Below, in pieces: positions 14,903-25,478 of a stretch of 64,000 nt of DNA. This DNA comes from an uncultured Oscillospiraceae bacterium (lineage in GTDB: Bacteria > Bacillota > Clostridia > Oscillospirales > Oscillospiraceae): positions 39,711-103,710 of the forward strand of contig CATKZP010000010.1 of NCBI GenBank assembly GCA_949841355.1, written 5' to 3'. The notes beneath the pieces were generated by a model, which was not told the origin of the DNA, did not search any database, and saw only the letters and a list, made by a program, of their open reading frames with translations. Position numbers and translations under genes: made by a program. Within the stretch, counting starts at the first letter, position 1. Each line of letters starts with the position of its first letter.

Positions 14903-16273
14903 ATGGCTAAACAGAAACCCCGCACCCTGTCCGGATTCATGGAGCTGCTCCCCGCGCCCCAGGCCCAGTTCGACCGGATGGCGGAGCTGCTCCGCCAGTG
15001 CTATTCCCGCTACGGCTTCACCCCCCTGGACACCCCGGTCATCGAGGCCAGCGAGGTGCTGCTGGCCAAGGCCGGCGGCGAGACGGAAAAACAGATCTAC
15101 CGCTTCACCAAGGGGGACAGCGACCTGTCCCTGCGGTTCGACCTCACCGTGCCCCTGGCCAAATATGTGGCCCTGCACTACGCCGAGCTGTCCTTCCCCT
15201 TCCGCCGGTTCCAGATCGGCAAGGTCTACCGGGGAGAACGGGCCCAGCGGGGCCGGTTCCGGGAGTTCTATCAGGCCGACATCGACGTCATCGGGGACGG
15301 AAAGCTGGATATCGTCAACGAGGCGGAAATCCCCGCCATCATCTGCCAGACCTTCACCACCCTGGGGCTGCACAGGTTCCAGATCCGGGTGAACAACCGG
15401 AAGGTGCTCAACGGGTTCTACGCCATGCTGGGGCTGACCGACAAGGCCGGAGACGTGATGCGCACCGTGGACAAGCTGCCCAAAATCGGCGCGGACAAGG
15501 TGCGGGATATGCTCACTGGGGAGGGGATCGGCCTCACCGGGGAGCAGGCCGATGAGATTTTGAAGTTTATCTCCATTACGGGCGGTAATCAAACGGTCCT
15601 TGATTCCCTGGAGGCATACCGCGGGCGGCACCAGCTCTTCGACCAGGGGCTGGACGAGCTGTCCACCGTGGTGAAGTACCTGGCGGACTTCGGCGTGCCC
15701 CAGGAGAAGTTCGCGGTGGACCTCACCATCGCCCGGGGACTGGATTACTACACCGGCACCGTGTACGAGACCTTTATGACCGACCACCCCGAGATCGGCT
15801 CCATCTGCTCCGGGGGACGGTATGACAACTTAGCGGAATATTACACCGATAAACAACTCCCCGGCGTTGGTATCTCCATCGGGCTTACCCGGCTGTTCTA
15901 CGTGCTGGAGGAGCAGGGCTGCCTCAACGACGCCCTCATCACCGCGCCCGCCGACGTGCTGGTGCTGCCCATGACCGACGACCTCTCCCCCGCCATCGCC
16001 TTCGCCACCCGGCTGCGGGGGGCGGGCATCCGGACCCAGCTCTACACCGAGCAGAAGAAGTTCAAGCAGAAGATGAGCTATGCCGACAAGCTGGGGGTCC
16101 CCTTCGCCGCGTTCCTGGGAGAGGACGAGATCAGGCAGGGCAAGGTGTCGCTGAAAGACATGGGCTCCGGCGAGCAGAAGCTGCTGGATCTGGACCAGGC
16201 GGCGGATGCCGTGCTGGAGGCCCTGGCGGCGGGGCGGAACGCGCCCCCCATCCGGGAGAAGGAGGACGCATGA
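14903..16273 (+). CDS. hisS: Histidine--tRNA ligase
   Basis: A 456-residue class II synthetase that charges tRNA-His. Motif 1 lies near FTPLDTPVIEASEVL, motif 2 at YRGERAQRGRFREFYQADID, and the histidine-specific segment at ARGLDYYTGTVYETF. A C-terminal anticodon-binding domain completes the usual length. AAGGAGAG precedes the ATG. The T-box leader controls it, and the next gene overlaps its stop codon by 4 nt. Confidence 0.96.
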   Translation: MAKQKPRTLSGFMELLPAPQAQFDRMAELLRQCYSRYGFTPLDTPVIEASEVLLAKAGGETEKQIYRFTKGDSDLSLRFDLTVPLAKYVALHYAELSFPFRRFQIGKVYRGERAQRGRFREFYQADIDVIGDGKLDIVNEAEIPAIICQTFTTLGLHRFQIRVNNRKVLNGFYAMLGLTDKAGDVMRTVDKLPKIGADKVRDMLTGEGIGLTGEQADEILKFISITGGNQTVLDSLEAYRGRHQLFDQGLDELSTVVKYLADFGVPQEKFAVDLTIARGLDYYTGTVYETFMTDHPEIGSICSGGRYDNLAEYYTDKQLPGVGISIGLTRLFYVLEEQGCLNDALITAPADVLVLPMTDDLSPAIAFATRLRGAGIRTQLYTEQKKFKQKMSYADKLGVPFAAFLGEDEIRQGKVSLKDMGSGEQKLLDLDQAADAVLEALAAGRNAPPIREKEDA

Positions 16274-16770
16274 AAAAACCCGCGGGCCCTTTGATCGCCG
16301 GGCTGGCGGCCGCCGCCATTGCCGCATTCTGCCTGTGGTATACCCTTGTCCCCAAGAGCTGGGCCGGGATTGACGGCTCCAGCCAGCCCATCGCCCTGTC
16401 CAGCATTTCTCTGTCCCTCACCCCCTCCGGCGGCGACGGCCGCGAGTACGCCTCCCGCAGCCTGGACGCGGGCGGCCACCCCGCCGCTCAGGCCGTCATC
16501 AGCGCCTTGGAGGAGCACGCCTACCGGGCCGATCTGGCCAACCTGAGCCCCGTCCCCCGGGACAGCATCAGCGCGCCCGGGACGGACGTCCTCTCGCTGA
16601 TGCTGCGCACCCGGGAGAAAAGGCTGATGCTGGTCACCATTTACAGCAATGGACAGCTCACCACCGGAGGACTGTCCCTGTCGCCGGAGGGCTGCCGGTC
16701 CTACAAAACGGACACGGGCCTGTTCCAGGAGATGCTGGGCATCTTGCAGGAATACGGCACAGCAGAGTGA
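16270..16770 (+). CDS. Membrane-anchored protein of unknown function in the hisS-aspS operon
   Basis: The ATGA overlap with hisS implies coupled translation. The 166-residue product has an N-terminal membrane anchor (residues 8-27) without a lipobox and an extracytoplasmic domain of about 135 residues with no cysteines beyond two single ones and no motif I recognise. Being between hisS and aspS, it is probably co-induced by the T-box, but no role in aminoacylation is suggested by its sequence. Confidence 0.75.
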   Translation: MKKPAGPLIAGLAAAAIAAFCLWYTLVPKSWAGIDGSSQPIALSSISLSLTPSGGDGREYASRSLDAGGHPAAQAVISALEEHAYRADLANLSPVPRDSISAPGTDVLSLMLRTREKRLMLVTIYSNGQLTTGGLSLSPEGCRSYKTDTGLFQEMLGILQEYGTAE

Positions 16771-16820
16771 TACAAAACGTTATCAAATTAGAATAATATT
16801 ACGAATTGGAGTTGATTAGC

Positions 16821-18599
16821 ATGGTTCAATCGCGCACCCACACCTGTAACGAGCTGCGCATGGCCCACGTGGGAGAGCAGGTCACCATCGCCGGATGGAT
16901 GGAAAACGTCCGGGAGGTGGGCCAGAATCTGGCCTTCCTGGTGCTGCGGGACTTCTATGGCACCACCCAGGTGGTCATTGAGACCGAGGAGATGATGGCC
17001 GCGGTCAAGGGGCTTAACAAGGAGTCCACCCTCTCGGTGTCCGGCGTGGTCCGGGAGCGGGACAGCAAAAACCCTAATATGCCCACCGGCGATATCGAGG
17101 TGGTTCCCTCCAAAATCGAGGTGCTGGGCCGCTGCCGCCACAATGAGCTGCCCTTCCAGATCAACCGCTCCCGGGAGGCGGACGAGACCCAGCGGCTGAA
17201 GTACCGCTACCTGGACCTGCGCAACCCCGAGGTGAAAAACAACATCATCCTGCGCTGCAATGTGGTGGCCGCCCTGCGCGCCGCCATGCTGGCCGAGGGC
17301 TTTTTGGAGATCACCACCCCCATCCTCACCGCCTCCTCCCCCGAGGGGGCCCGGGATTACCTGGTGCCCTCCCGCAAGCATCCGGGCAAGTTCTACGCCC
17401 TGCCCCAGGCCCCCCAGCAGTTCAAGCAGCTGCTCATGGCCTCCGGCTTCGACCGCTACTTCCAGATCGCCCCCTGCTTCCGGGACGAGGACGCCCGGGG
17501 CGACCGCTCCCCCGGCGAGTTCTACCAGCTGGATATGGAGATGGCCTTCGCCAGCCAGGACGACGTGTTCGCCGTGCTGGAACGGGTGCTCCCCCCCATC
17601 TTCGCCAAGTACGGCAAGTACGACACCGCCTCCCAGGCGCCTTTCGTCCGCATTCCCTATCTGGAGGCCATGGACAAGTACGGCTCTGACAAGCCGGATC
17701 TGCGCATCGACCTGACCCTCACCGACGCCACCGATCTGTTGGGAGGCTGCGGCTTCCCGCCCTTCGAGGGAAACACCGTCAAGGCCATTGTGGTCACCGG
17801 CTTCTCCGGCACCCGCAAGCAGATCGACGGGCTGTGCAATGAGGTGGAGGTCCAGGCGGGCAATAAGGCGTATTGGTTCCGCTACGACGAGAACCGGGAG
17901 ATCGTGGGTGGCATCGCCAAGTTCGTCCAGCCCATCAAAGACCAGGTGGTGGAGGCGCTGGGGCTGGAGCCCGGGTGCTTCGTGGGCCTCACCGCGGGCA
18001 AGCTGCTGGCCGCCCAAAAGACGGCCGGGGTTCTGCGCAATAAGCTGGGCGCCTTCTGCCCCGAGCATATGGACGCCCAGCGCTATGAATTCTGTTGGAT
18101 TGTGGACTTCCCCATGTACGAGATCGGGGAGGAGAGCGGCGAACTGGAATTCTGCCACAACCCCTTCTCCATGCCCAACGGCGGGCTTGACGTCCTGAAA
18201 AAGGCGGCGGCGGGCCAGGCGGACCCCCTGTCCATCACCGCGTTCCAGTACGACCTGGTGTGCAACGGGGTGGAGCTGTCCTCCGGCGCGGTGCGAAACC
18301 ATGACCCCGAAATTATGATCGAAGCCTTCCAGCTGGTGCGGCTGGGCGAGGACGACGTGAAGGCCAAGTTCCCCGCCATGTATAACGCCTTTACCTACGG
18401 CGCGCCCCCCCACGCGGGCATCGCCCCCGGCGTGGACCGGATGGTGATGCTGCTGGCCGGTGAGGACTCCATCCGGGAGATCATCCCCTTCCCCATGAAC
18501 AAAAACGCCCAGGACGTAATGATGGGCGCGCCGTCCTTCGTGGAACAGAAGCAGCTGGATGAGCTGAATATCGCCTGCACCGCCAAGGAAGAGGACTGA
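16821..18599 (+). CDS. aspS: Aspartate--tRNA ligase
   Basis: A 592-residue bacterial-type AspRS. It has the N-terminal OB-fold anticodon domain (residues 1-110), the class II core with motif 2 (FRDEDARGDRSPGEFYQLD), the bacterial GAD insertion domain and motif 3 at the C-terminus (GIAPGVDRMVMLL). The ATG at 16821 lies 9 nt after GGAG; an in-frame TTG at 16806 overlaps that site. The last 76 nt of the gene are repeated 201 nt downstream with mostly silent differences, which suggests allele replacement. Confidence 0.96.
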   Translation: MVQSRTHTCNELRMAHVGEQVTIAGWMENVREVGQNLAFLVLRDFYGTTQVVIETEEMMAAVKGLNKESTLSVSGVVRERDSKNPNMPTGDIEVVPSKIEVLGRCRHNELPFQINRSREADETQRLKYRYLDLRNPEVKNNIILRCNVVAALRAAMLAEGFLEITTPILTASSPEGARDYLVPSRKHPGKFYALPQAPQQFKQLLMASGFDRYFQIAPCFRDEDARGDRSPGEFYQLDMEMAFASQDDVFAVLERVLPPIFAKYGKYDTASQAPFVRIPYLEAMDKYGSDKPDLRIDLTLTDATDLLGGCGFPPFEGNTVKAIVVTGFSGTRKQIDGLCNEVEVQAGNKAYWFRYDENREIVGGIAKFVQPIKDQVVEALGLEPGCFVGLTAGKLLAAQKTAGVLRNKLGAFCPEHMDAQRYEFCWIVDFPMYEIGEESGELEFCHNPFSMPNGGLDVLKKAAAGQADPLSITAFQYDLVCNGVELSSGAVRNHDPEIMIEAFQLVRLGEDDVKAKFPAMYNAFTYGAPPHAGIAPGVDRMVMLLAGEDSIREIIPFPMNKNAQDVMMGAPSFVEQKQLDELNIACTAKEED

Positions 18600-18620
18600 C
18601 GCAAGCGCCCATCAGCGGGG

Positions 18621-18725
18621 CCCCCACGAAAACGATATTCTGTTTTCGTGGGGAGAGGAGCCGCAGCGCAATGATCGAGCGTTTGCCCCGGCAAACGCGA
18701 GGGATATGGAGCTTGCGGCGACGAG
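18621..18725 (+). repeat. Family C structured repeat after aspS
   Basis: A 12-bp hairpin CCCCACGAAAAC/GTTTTCGTGGGG (18622-18633 with 18642-18653), an outer stem CCGCA/TGCGG (18661-18665 with 18714-18718) and an inner stem GTTTGC/GCAAAC (18681-18686 with 18691-18696). The blocks GGGGAGAGGAG and GCGAGGGATATGGAGCTT match the copy inside tadA. Confidence 0.75.
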
Positions 18726-18830
18726 GGCGCGCCTAGCTTTGTGGAGCAGAAACAGTTGGACGAGCTGAACATCGCCTGCACCGCCAAGGAAGAGGACTGA
18801 ACCAAGCGCCCATCAGCGGGGCCCCTACAA
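18725..18830 (+). pseudogene. aspS: Remnant of a second aspS 3' end
   Basis: The segment reproduces the last 23 codons of aspS (A-P-S-F-V-E-Q ... K-E-E-D-stop, 18730-18800) and about 25 nt of its downstream flank. Every amino acid is identical to the intact copy, yet about ten codon positions differ, nearly all at third bases; one serine codon is AGC instead of TCC. No start or other aspS sequence is attached. It looks like the tail of a diverged allele, not a fresh duplication. Confidence 0.8.
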
Positions 18831-18837
18831 AAAAACG

Positions 18838-18868
18838 AACCCCCGTCCTTCGACGGGGGTTTGGTTTT
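18838..18868 (+). terminator. Terminator of the hisS-aspS operon
   Basis: A 10-bp stem AACCCCCGTC/GACGGGGGTT with a CTTC loop (18838-18861), then TGGTTTT. It follows the aspS remnant and was probably the terminator of the original aspS. Confidence 0.85.
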
Positions 18869-18889
18869 CCACATGCGTGCGCAGGCCGC

Positions 18890-19033
18890 TCACCCGCTCT
18901 GCGCGTCCATGGCGGCCTTCCAGCCGGCGGTGAAGGCGGTGCGGATCAGATTATACACAGCCTCGTTGATGGCTTCACAGCAATCGTCGTCCAAAAATTC
19001 AGAGAGGGCCTTATCAAATTCCATTTCGCTCAT
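18890..19033 (-). CDS. 47-residue acidic protein of unknown function
   Basis: The short frame starts at ATG 19033 with GGGTGA just upstream and runs to 18890. An N-terminal acidic half (FLDDDCCEA) is followed by a helix ending in LIRTAFTAGWKAAMDA, a pattern common in small phage- and plasmid-type proteins. A near-perfect sigma-A promoter lies 10 nt before the gene. It diverges from a ribbon-helix-helix gene. No function can be assigned. Confidence 0.65.
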   Translation of the reverse strand: MSEMEFDKALSEFLDDDCCEAINEAVYNLIRTAFTAGWKAAMDAQSG

Positions 19034-19049
19034 AGTATCACCCGATCTC

Positions 19050-19078
19050 ATTGTATATGATCTAATATGAGTTGTCAA
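19050..19078 (-). promoter_or_regulatory. Sigma-A promoter of the 47-residue protein gene
   Basis: On the minus strand TTGACA (19078-19073), a 17-nt spacer and TACAAT (19055-19050). The AT-rich gap also holds a direct repeat ATATGATCTAA (19055-19065 and 19098-19108), a candidate operator for the divergent regulator. Confidence 0.75.
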
Positions 19079-19120
19079 TATTATATTCGTCAAAATGATA
19101 TGATCTAAACAGGTGATAAT

Positions 19121-19279
19121 ATGAAGCCACTAAAGGTACGCATCAGCATTACCCTTGACGAGCCTATTTATCAGAAGATCAAGGGTCTGGCCGAATACGA
19201 CGACCGGTCGGTCTCCAGCTATATCAACCTCGCCCTGCGGGATCACCTGGAAGAGCTGGAACAGCATGCGGATCAATGA
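19121..19279 (+). CDS. Small ribbon-helix-helix (CopG/Arc-like) protein
   Basis: A 52-residue protein. It starts MKPLKVRISITLDEPIYQKI, a beta strand followed by helix A, and continues with a second helix around RSVSSYINLALRDHLEEL. This is the size and pattern of CopG/Arc-type DNA-binding dimers, which often act as antitoxins or autoregulators. AGGTGAT precedes the ATG at 19121. The divergent 47-residue gene and shared AT-rich operator region suggest a two-gene regulatory unit. A bidirectional terminator follows. Confidence 0.7.
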   Translation: MKPLKVRISITLDEPIYQKIKGLAEYDDRSVSSYINLALRDHLEELEQHADQ

Positions 19280-19282
19280 GAA

Positions 19283-19310
19283 AAGCGCCGGGAATCTCCC
19301 GGCGCTTCTC
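19283..19310. terminator. Bidirectional terminator between the RHH gene and rnhA
   Basis: An 11-bp perfect stem (19283-19293 with 19297-19307) with a 3-nt loop, A-rich on one side and CTCTT on the other. Confidence 0.75.
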
Positions 19311-19335
19311 TTATGCTTTACTTTCGTTCTCCTGG

Positions 19336-19773
19336 CTACTTCAGCTTCTGCCACTCGGCCACCGCCAGCTGGTCACAGCGGTTGTTATAGGGGTTGTCCG
19401 CGTGGCCCTTTACCCAGTGGAGGTTGACTGTGTGGACCTCGCACAGCTCCAGCAGACGCCCCCATAGGTCCGGGTTCAGAGCGGGCTTCTTGTCGGCCTT
19501 CACCCAGCCCCGCGCCCGCCAGCCCCGCGCCCAGCCCTTTTCCAGCGCGTCAATGACGTACTTGGAGTCGGAGTACAGCTCCACCATGCAGGGCTCCCGC
19601 AGAGCCTCCAGCCCCCGGATGACGGCGGTGAGCTCCATGCGGTTGTTAGTGGTGGCGGGCTCGCCGCCGCTGAGCTCCTTTTTATGCTCCCCGAACATCA
19701 GAATGGCGCCCCAGCCCCCGGGACCGGGATTGCCGGAACAGGCGCCGTCGGTATATAAGGTTATGGTTTTCAT
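19336..19773 (-). CDS. rnhA: Ribonuclease HI
   Basis: A 145-residue enzyme that degrades RNA in RNA-DNA hybrids, as in R-loops and primers. The catalytic carboxylates are visible in order: Asp in [16 protein letters not shown], Glu in [15 protein letters not shown], Asp in [12 protein letters not shown], and the final Asp in NNRCDQLA with the [11 protein letters not shown] handle loop. Length is typical. The start overlaps the end of the upstream membrane-protein gene region, so the two may be co-transcribed from the gyrA side. Confidence 0.95.
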   Translation of the reverse strand: MKTITLYTDGACSGNPGPGGWGAILMFGEHKKELSGGEPATTNNRMELTAVIRGLEALREPCMVELYSDSKYVIDALEKGWARGWRARGWVKADKKPALNPDLWGRLLELCEVHTVNLHWVKGHADNPYNNRCDQLAVAEWQKLK

Positions 19774-19776
19774 CCA

Positions 19777-20193
19777 TTAAGCGTTCCTTTTCTTCCAGAT
19801 AAGCCGGATCAGGGACAATCCGAAGGGGATTACGGTGATGGCGCACAGACCGACACAGCCCCAGCCGCCCACGCTCTCCAGCAGGGAGGGCAGTCCCATC
19901 AGCACAAAGCACGGGGCCAGGGGGAGAAATCCCACCCGTGCGGTAACCTTCCAGGCAAAGCGGGTTTCCTCCGGCCACTGGCCGTAGGCCAGAGCCAACG
20001 TACCTGCCCCGCCCGCCGCCATTCCCGCCCCGGTGAAGAAGCCCACCAGCCGTTCCCGGAAGCCCTCAAAATAGACGCCGCCCAAAGCGAACACCATGAG
20101 CACAGCCCCGCCCAAAACCAAACCAGTAAAGAACTTATTCCCATCCCGCTCCACCCAGGGGGGAGTCAGATACTTTTTCCAGTCCATGCCCAT
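19777..20193 (-). CDS. Membrane protein of unknown function
   Basis: A 138-residue protein with a polar N-terminus and four hydrophobic segments (about 23-42, 50-70, 86-102, 112-132). It begins 9 nt downstream of the gyrA stop and ends 3 nt before the rnhA start on the same strand. I do not recognise the family. Confidence 0.7.
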   Translation of the reverse strand: MGMDWKKYLTPPWVERDGNKFFTGLVLGGAVLMVFALGGVYFEGFRERLVGFFTGAGMAAGGAGTLALAYGQWPEETRFAWKVTARVGFLPLAPCFVLMGLPSLLESVGGWGCVGLCAITVIPFGLSLIRLIWKKRNA

Positions 20194-20202
20194 GGCCGTC
20201 CG

Positions 20203-22716
20203 TCACTCCTCCGCCAGCGCGTCCTCCACCGTCGCGTCCTCCACCGGCTCCTTCTCCGCCAGCGACAGGGCGATCACCCGGTCCTCCTCGTCCTTGAAGC
20301 GCATGACGATGACGCCCTGACTGGCCCGGCCGCAGGTGCGGATCTCGTCCACGTCGGTGCGGATGATGGCGCCCGACTGAGTGACCAGCAGCAGATCCTC
20401 GCTGCCGTCCACCACCTTGACCCCCACCACGGCCCCGGTCTTGTCCGTCAGGCCGTAGTTCTTGATGCCGTAGGCGCCCCGATTGGTCACCCGGTAGTCC
20501 TCCACCGGGGAGCGCTTGCCGTAGCCGTTCTCCGTGATGGTGAGCACCGTTCTGTCCGCCTTCGCCCGGGCGGCGGCCACCACGTAGTCCCCGTCCCGCA
20601 GGCGGATGCCCCGCACGCCCGCGGCGGTGCGGCCCATGGGGCGCACCTGGCTCTCGTGGAAGCACATGGCCATGCCGTCGTGGGTGGCGATGAGCAGGTT
20701 CTGATCCCCGTCGGTCTCCCGGACCTCGATAAGCTCATCGTCCTCGTCCAGGGTGATGACCCGCAGGCCGTTGCTGCGCAGATTCCGAAGGGCCGAGGCG
20801 TCCAGCCGCTTTACGGTGCCCTTCCGGGTGAACATGGTGAGGTAGCGGGGGTTTTCCCCCTCGCTGATGTCCCGGGTGTGGATCATCACCGCCACCTTCT
20901 CCCCAGGCTCCACCTGGAGGACGTTGACAATGCTGGTGCCCTTGGCGGTGCGGCCCGCCTCCGGGATCTGATAGCCCTTCTTGCGGAACACCCGGCCCTT
21001 GTTGGTGAAGAACAGGATATGGTCGTGGGTGGAGGCGGTGAACACGGTGTTTACATAGTCCTCCTCCCGGGCGGTCATCCCCTTGCGGCCCATGCCGCCC
21101 TTGCCCTGAGCGGCGTACTCGCTGGCGCAGGTGCGCTTGATGTAGCCGTTGGCCGTCATGGTGAACACCGACTGCTCCTCCTCAATGAGGTCCTCGATGT
21201 CGATGTCGTTCTCCGCGAAGCCGATCTCGGTTTTGCGCTCGTCGCCGTACTTGTCCCGGATCTCGATAAGCTCGTCCTTCAAAACGCCCCGGAGCTTGCC
21301 CTCGTCCGCCAGCAGGGAGTTGAAGTAGGAAATGCGCTCCTCCAGCTCCTTGTACTCCGCCTCCAGCTTCTCCCGGTTCAGCCCCTGGAGGGCGATGAGG
21401 CGCATGTCGCAGATGGCCTGGGCCTGGACGTCGTCCAGCCCAAAGCGCTCCATCAGCCGCTCCTTGGCGTTGTCGTAGCTGGAGCGGATGATCTGGATGA
21501 CCTCGTCGATGTTGTCCTGAGCGATGAGCAGGCCCTCCAGCAGATGGGCGCGCTCCTGGGCCTTTTTCAGGTCGAAGCGGGTGCGCCGGGTGAGGACCTC
21601 CTCCTGAAAGGTGATATACTCGTCCAGAATCTGCCGCAGGGTGAGAATGCGGGGCTGCATCTGGTCGTCCACCAGCGCCAGCAGGATCACGCCGAAGGTA
21701 ATCTGCATCTGGGTCTGGGCAAAGAGGCGGTTCAGCGTCACCTGGGGGTTGGCGTCCTTTTTCAGCTCGATGACGATGCGCATACCCTTCTTGCCGTCCG
21801 ACTCGTCCCGCAGGCCGGACACACCCTCTAAGCGCTTGTCCTTCACCTGGTCCGCGATGTTCTCCACCAGGCGGGATTTGTTCACCTGATAGGGCAGCTC
21901 GGTGACGATGATGCGGGTGCGGCCCTGGCCGAACTCCTCCATCTCGGTCCTCGCCCGGACCTGGATGCGGCCCCGGCCGGTGGCGTAGGCCGCCCGAATG
22001 CCCGACCGGCCCAGGATGATGCCCCGGGTGGGAAAATCAGGGCCCTTGATGTGCTCCATCAGGTCGTCCAGGGTGGCGTTTTCGTTTTCCAGCACGCAGA
22101 TCACCGCGTCGATGACCTCCCGCAGGTTGTGGGGCGGGATGTTGGTGGTCATGCCAACGGCGATGCCGCTGGAACCGTTCACCAGCAGGTTGGGGAAGCG
22201 GGAGGGCAGCACCCGGGGCTCCTTGGTGGACTCGTCGAAGTTGGGGTCCCAGTTCACGGTGTCCTTGTCGATGTCCCGGAGCATCTCGTTGGCCAGCTTG
22301 GACATGCGGGCCTCGGTATAACGGTAGGCCGCCGGGGGATCGCCGTCCACGCTGCCGAAGTTGCCGTGGCCGTCCACCAGCATATAGCGCATGGAAAAGT
22401 CCTGGGCCAGGCGGACCAGGGCGTCGTAAACCGACTGGTCGCCGTGGGGGTGGTACTTGCCCAGCACCTCGCCCACGCAGGTGGCGGACTTTTTGAAGGG
22501 CTTGTCCGAGGTAAGCCCCGTGTCGTACATGGAGTACAGGATGCGGCGGTGGACGGGCTTCAGGCCGTCCCGCACGTCGGGCAGGGCCCGGCCCTTAATC
22601 ACCGACATGGCGTACTCAATGTACGCGTTCTGCATCTCGTGCTCCAGGTTGATTTCCACTATTTTTTGATTTGGAAAGCTAATGTCCCGGGTCATGTATT
22701 CGTCGTTTTTTGCCAT
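20203..22716 (-). CDS. gyrA: DNA gyrase subunit A
   Basis: An 837-residue catalytic subunit of gyrase. The active-site tyrosine is Tyr133 in [10 protein letters not shown] (Escherichia coli Tyr122). Six C-terminal beta-pinwheel repeats follow, including the GyrA-box-like [11 protein letters not shown]. In the quinolone-binding region the sequence reads [14 protein letters not shown]: the position equal to E. coli Ser83 is Gln94, while the acidic Asp at 87 is kept. It is transcribed away from the origin with gyrB, from which it is separated only by a 36-bp repeat and a short leader. Confidence 0.97.
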   Translation of the reverse strand: MAKNDEYMTRDISFPNQKIVEINLEHEMQNAYIEYAMSVIKGRALPDVRDGLKPVHRRILYSMYDTGLTSDKPFKKSATCVGEVLGKYHPHGDQSVYDALVRLAQDFSMRYMLVDGHGNFGSVDGDPPAAYRYTEARMSKLANEMLRDIDKDTVNWDPNFDESTKEPRVLPSRFPNLLVNGSSGIAVGMTTNIPPHNLREVIDAVICVLENENATLDDLMEHIKGPDFPTRGIILGRSGIRAAYATGRGRIQVRARTEMEEFGQGRTRIIVTELPYQVNKSRLVENIADQVKDKRLEGVSGLRDESDGKKGMRIVIELKKDANPQVTLNRLFAQTQMQITFGVILLALVDDQMQPRILTLRQILDEYITFQEEVLTRRTRFDLKKAQERAHLLEGLLIAQDNIDEVIQIIRSSYDNAKERLMERFGLDDVQAQAICDMRLIALQGLNREKLEAEYKELEERISYFNSLLADEGKLRGVLKDELIEIRDKYGDERKTEIGFAENDIDIEDLIEEEQSVFTMTANGYIKRTCASEYAAQGKGGMGRKGMTAREEDYVNTVFTASTHDHILFFTNKGRVFRKKGYQIPEAGRTAKGTSIVNVLQVEPGEKVAVMIHTRDISEGENPRYLTMFTRKGTVKRLDASALRNLRSNGLRVITLDEDDELIEVRETDGDQNLLIATHDGMAMCFHESQVRPMGRTAAGVRGIRLRDGDYVVAAARAKADRTVLTITENGYGKRSPVEDYRVTNRGAYGIKNYGLTDKTGAVVGVKVVDGSEDLLLVTQSGAIIRTDVDEIRTCGRASQGVIVMRFKDEEDRVIALSLAEKEPVEDATVEDALAEE

Positions 22717-22732
22717 TTAGTTGGGTCCTCCT

Positions 22733-22768
22733 GTCACGCTGCGCCTGTTCACGACGGCTCCGCGCTTC
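22733..22768 (-). repeat. Family A minimal element between gyrB and gyrA
   Basis: Read on the minus strand the element begins directly after the gyrB TAA with GAAGCGCGGAGCCGTCG and ends with GCAGCGTGAC just before the gyrA ribosome binding site. It contains the outer modules only, without the central hairpin. Confidence 0.7.
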
Positions 22769-24739
<1,971 letters not shown>

Positions 24740-24769
24740 CTAAGTTATGAATTGGGCCGCTCGAGGCCC

Positions 24770-25171
24770 TCAGTCCAGGTCGCCGCCGTCATCCCCGTCG
24801 TGATAGTCCGGGCCGTCGTCCTGGCTGAGCAGCTCGGTGGTGCGCATACGCCGCCGGTCCTTGGCCTCCTCCACGCTCTGGTGGATGAGCTCCTTGACCT
24901 GGCGGGGATTTTTCACGTTCTTCAGGTCCATATGCGGGCTGCTCTTGTCCGAGGAGTGGACGCACACCGTCCCCACCCCGAACATGCGCTGGCCCAGGGT
25001 CATGGTGAGCTCCAGGTCCTGCACCCGGTAGAGCAGCACCTCTTCCGCCTTCAGGTTCAGCAGTCCGGTCTCGCAGAACAGCCGGTCCCCGCTGAGAAAA
25101 TACCGGGTGAAGGACAGGGGCAGGCCAAAATGGCGCTTGCGGTCCTGCCACAAATATTCGATGGGTTCCAT
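24770..25171 (-). CDS. Bacterial PH-domain-like protein
   Basis: A 133-residue soluble protein whose first 100 residues match the pattern of bacterial PH (DUF304-like) domains: YFLSGDRLFCETGLLNLKAEEVLLYRVQDLELTMTLGQRMFGVGTV, then HMDLKNVKNPRQVKELI. The C-terminus is acidic (DDGPDYHDGDDGGD). Such domains bind membranes or partner proteins; its role is unknown. It sits between remB and gyrB, a location often seen in this group. Confidence 0.75.
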   Translation of the reverse strand: MEPIEYLWQDRKRHFGLPLSFTRYFLSGDRLFCETGLLNLKAEEVLLYRVQDLELTMTLGQRMFGVGTVCVHSSDKSSPHMDLKNVKNPRQVKELIHQSVEEAKDRRRMRTTELLSQDDGPDYHDGDDGGDLD

Positions 25172-25211
25172 TTTATATCCTCCTTATTTCACGCATGGAC
25201 GGGACAAGCCC

Positions 25212-25475
25212 CTATACCGGCACATCCCGCGAGCTCCGGGCGGCCAGCGCCGCCGGAGAGAGGGGGGTCAGATAAACCGTGGGCCGTCCCTCCCGGTCCT
25301 CCGCCAGCACGAAGGAGCGGGGCAGATCGTCCCCCAGGGCGCTCACCCGCCCCTCCCGCTCCGCCCGGTCCAAAAATCGGCGGGTGCGAAAGGACCAGGT
25401 GGTATTATCCAAGTCAAATATGCCGATCACGTCCTGACCGCGGACCAGGACGTTTTGGCCAAGGTGGAGATACAT
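25212..25475 (-). CDS. remB: RemB-like DUF370 protein
   Basis: An 87-residue protein beginning MYLHLGQNVLVRGQDVIGIFDLDNTT, the hallmark of the DUF370/RemB family. RemA and RemB regulate extracellular matrix genes in Bacillus, where RemB likewise lies between recF and gyrB. The C-terminal half is less conserved and ends in an Ala/Ser-rich tail. It starts 3 nt after the recF stop, so translation is likely coupled. Confidence 0.85.
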   Translation of the reverse strand: MYLHLGQNVLVRGQDVIGIFDLDNTTWSFRTRRFLDRAEREGRVSALGDDLPRSFVLAEDREGRPTVYLTPLSPAALAARSSRDVPV

Positions 25476-25478
25476 CCC

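Noticed and set aside
16788-18413. Long minus-strand open frame opposite aspS, and similar ones opposite gyrA, gyrB, dnaA, yidC and hemZ
   Set aside because: High GC content produces long open frames antisense to real genes. Their products are Gly/His/Val/Leu-rich without recognisable domains, and the other strand encodes well-conserved proteins.
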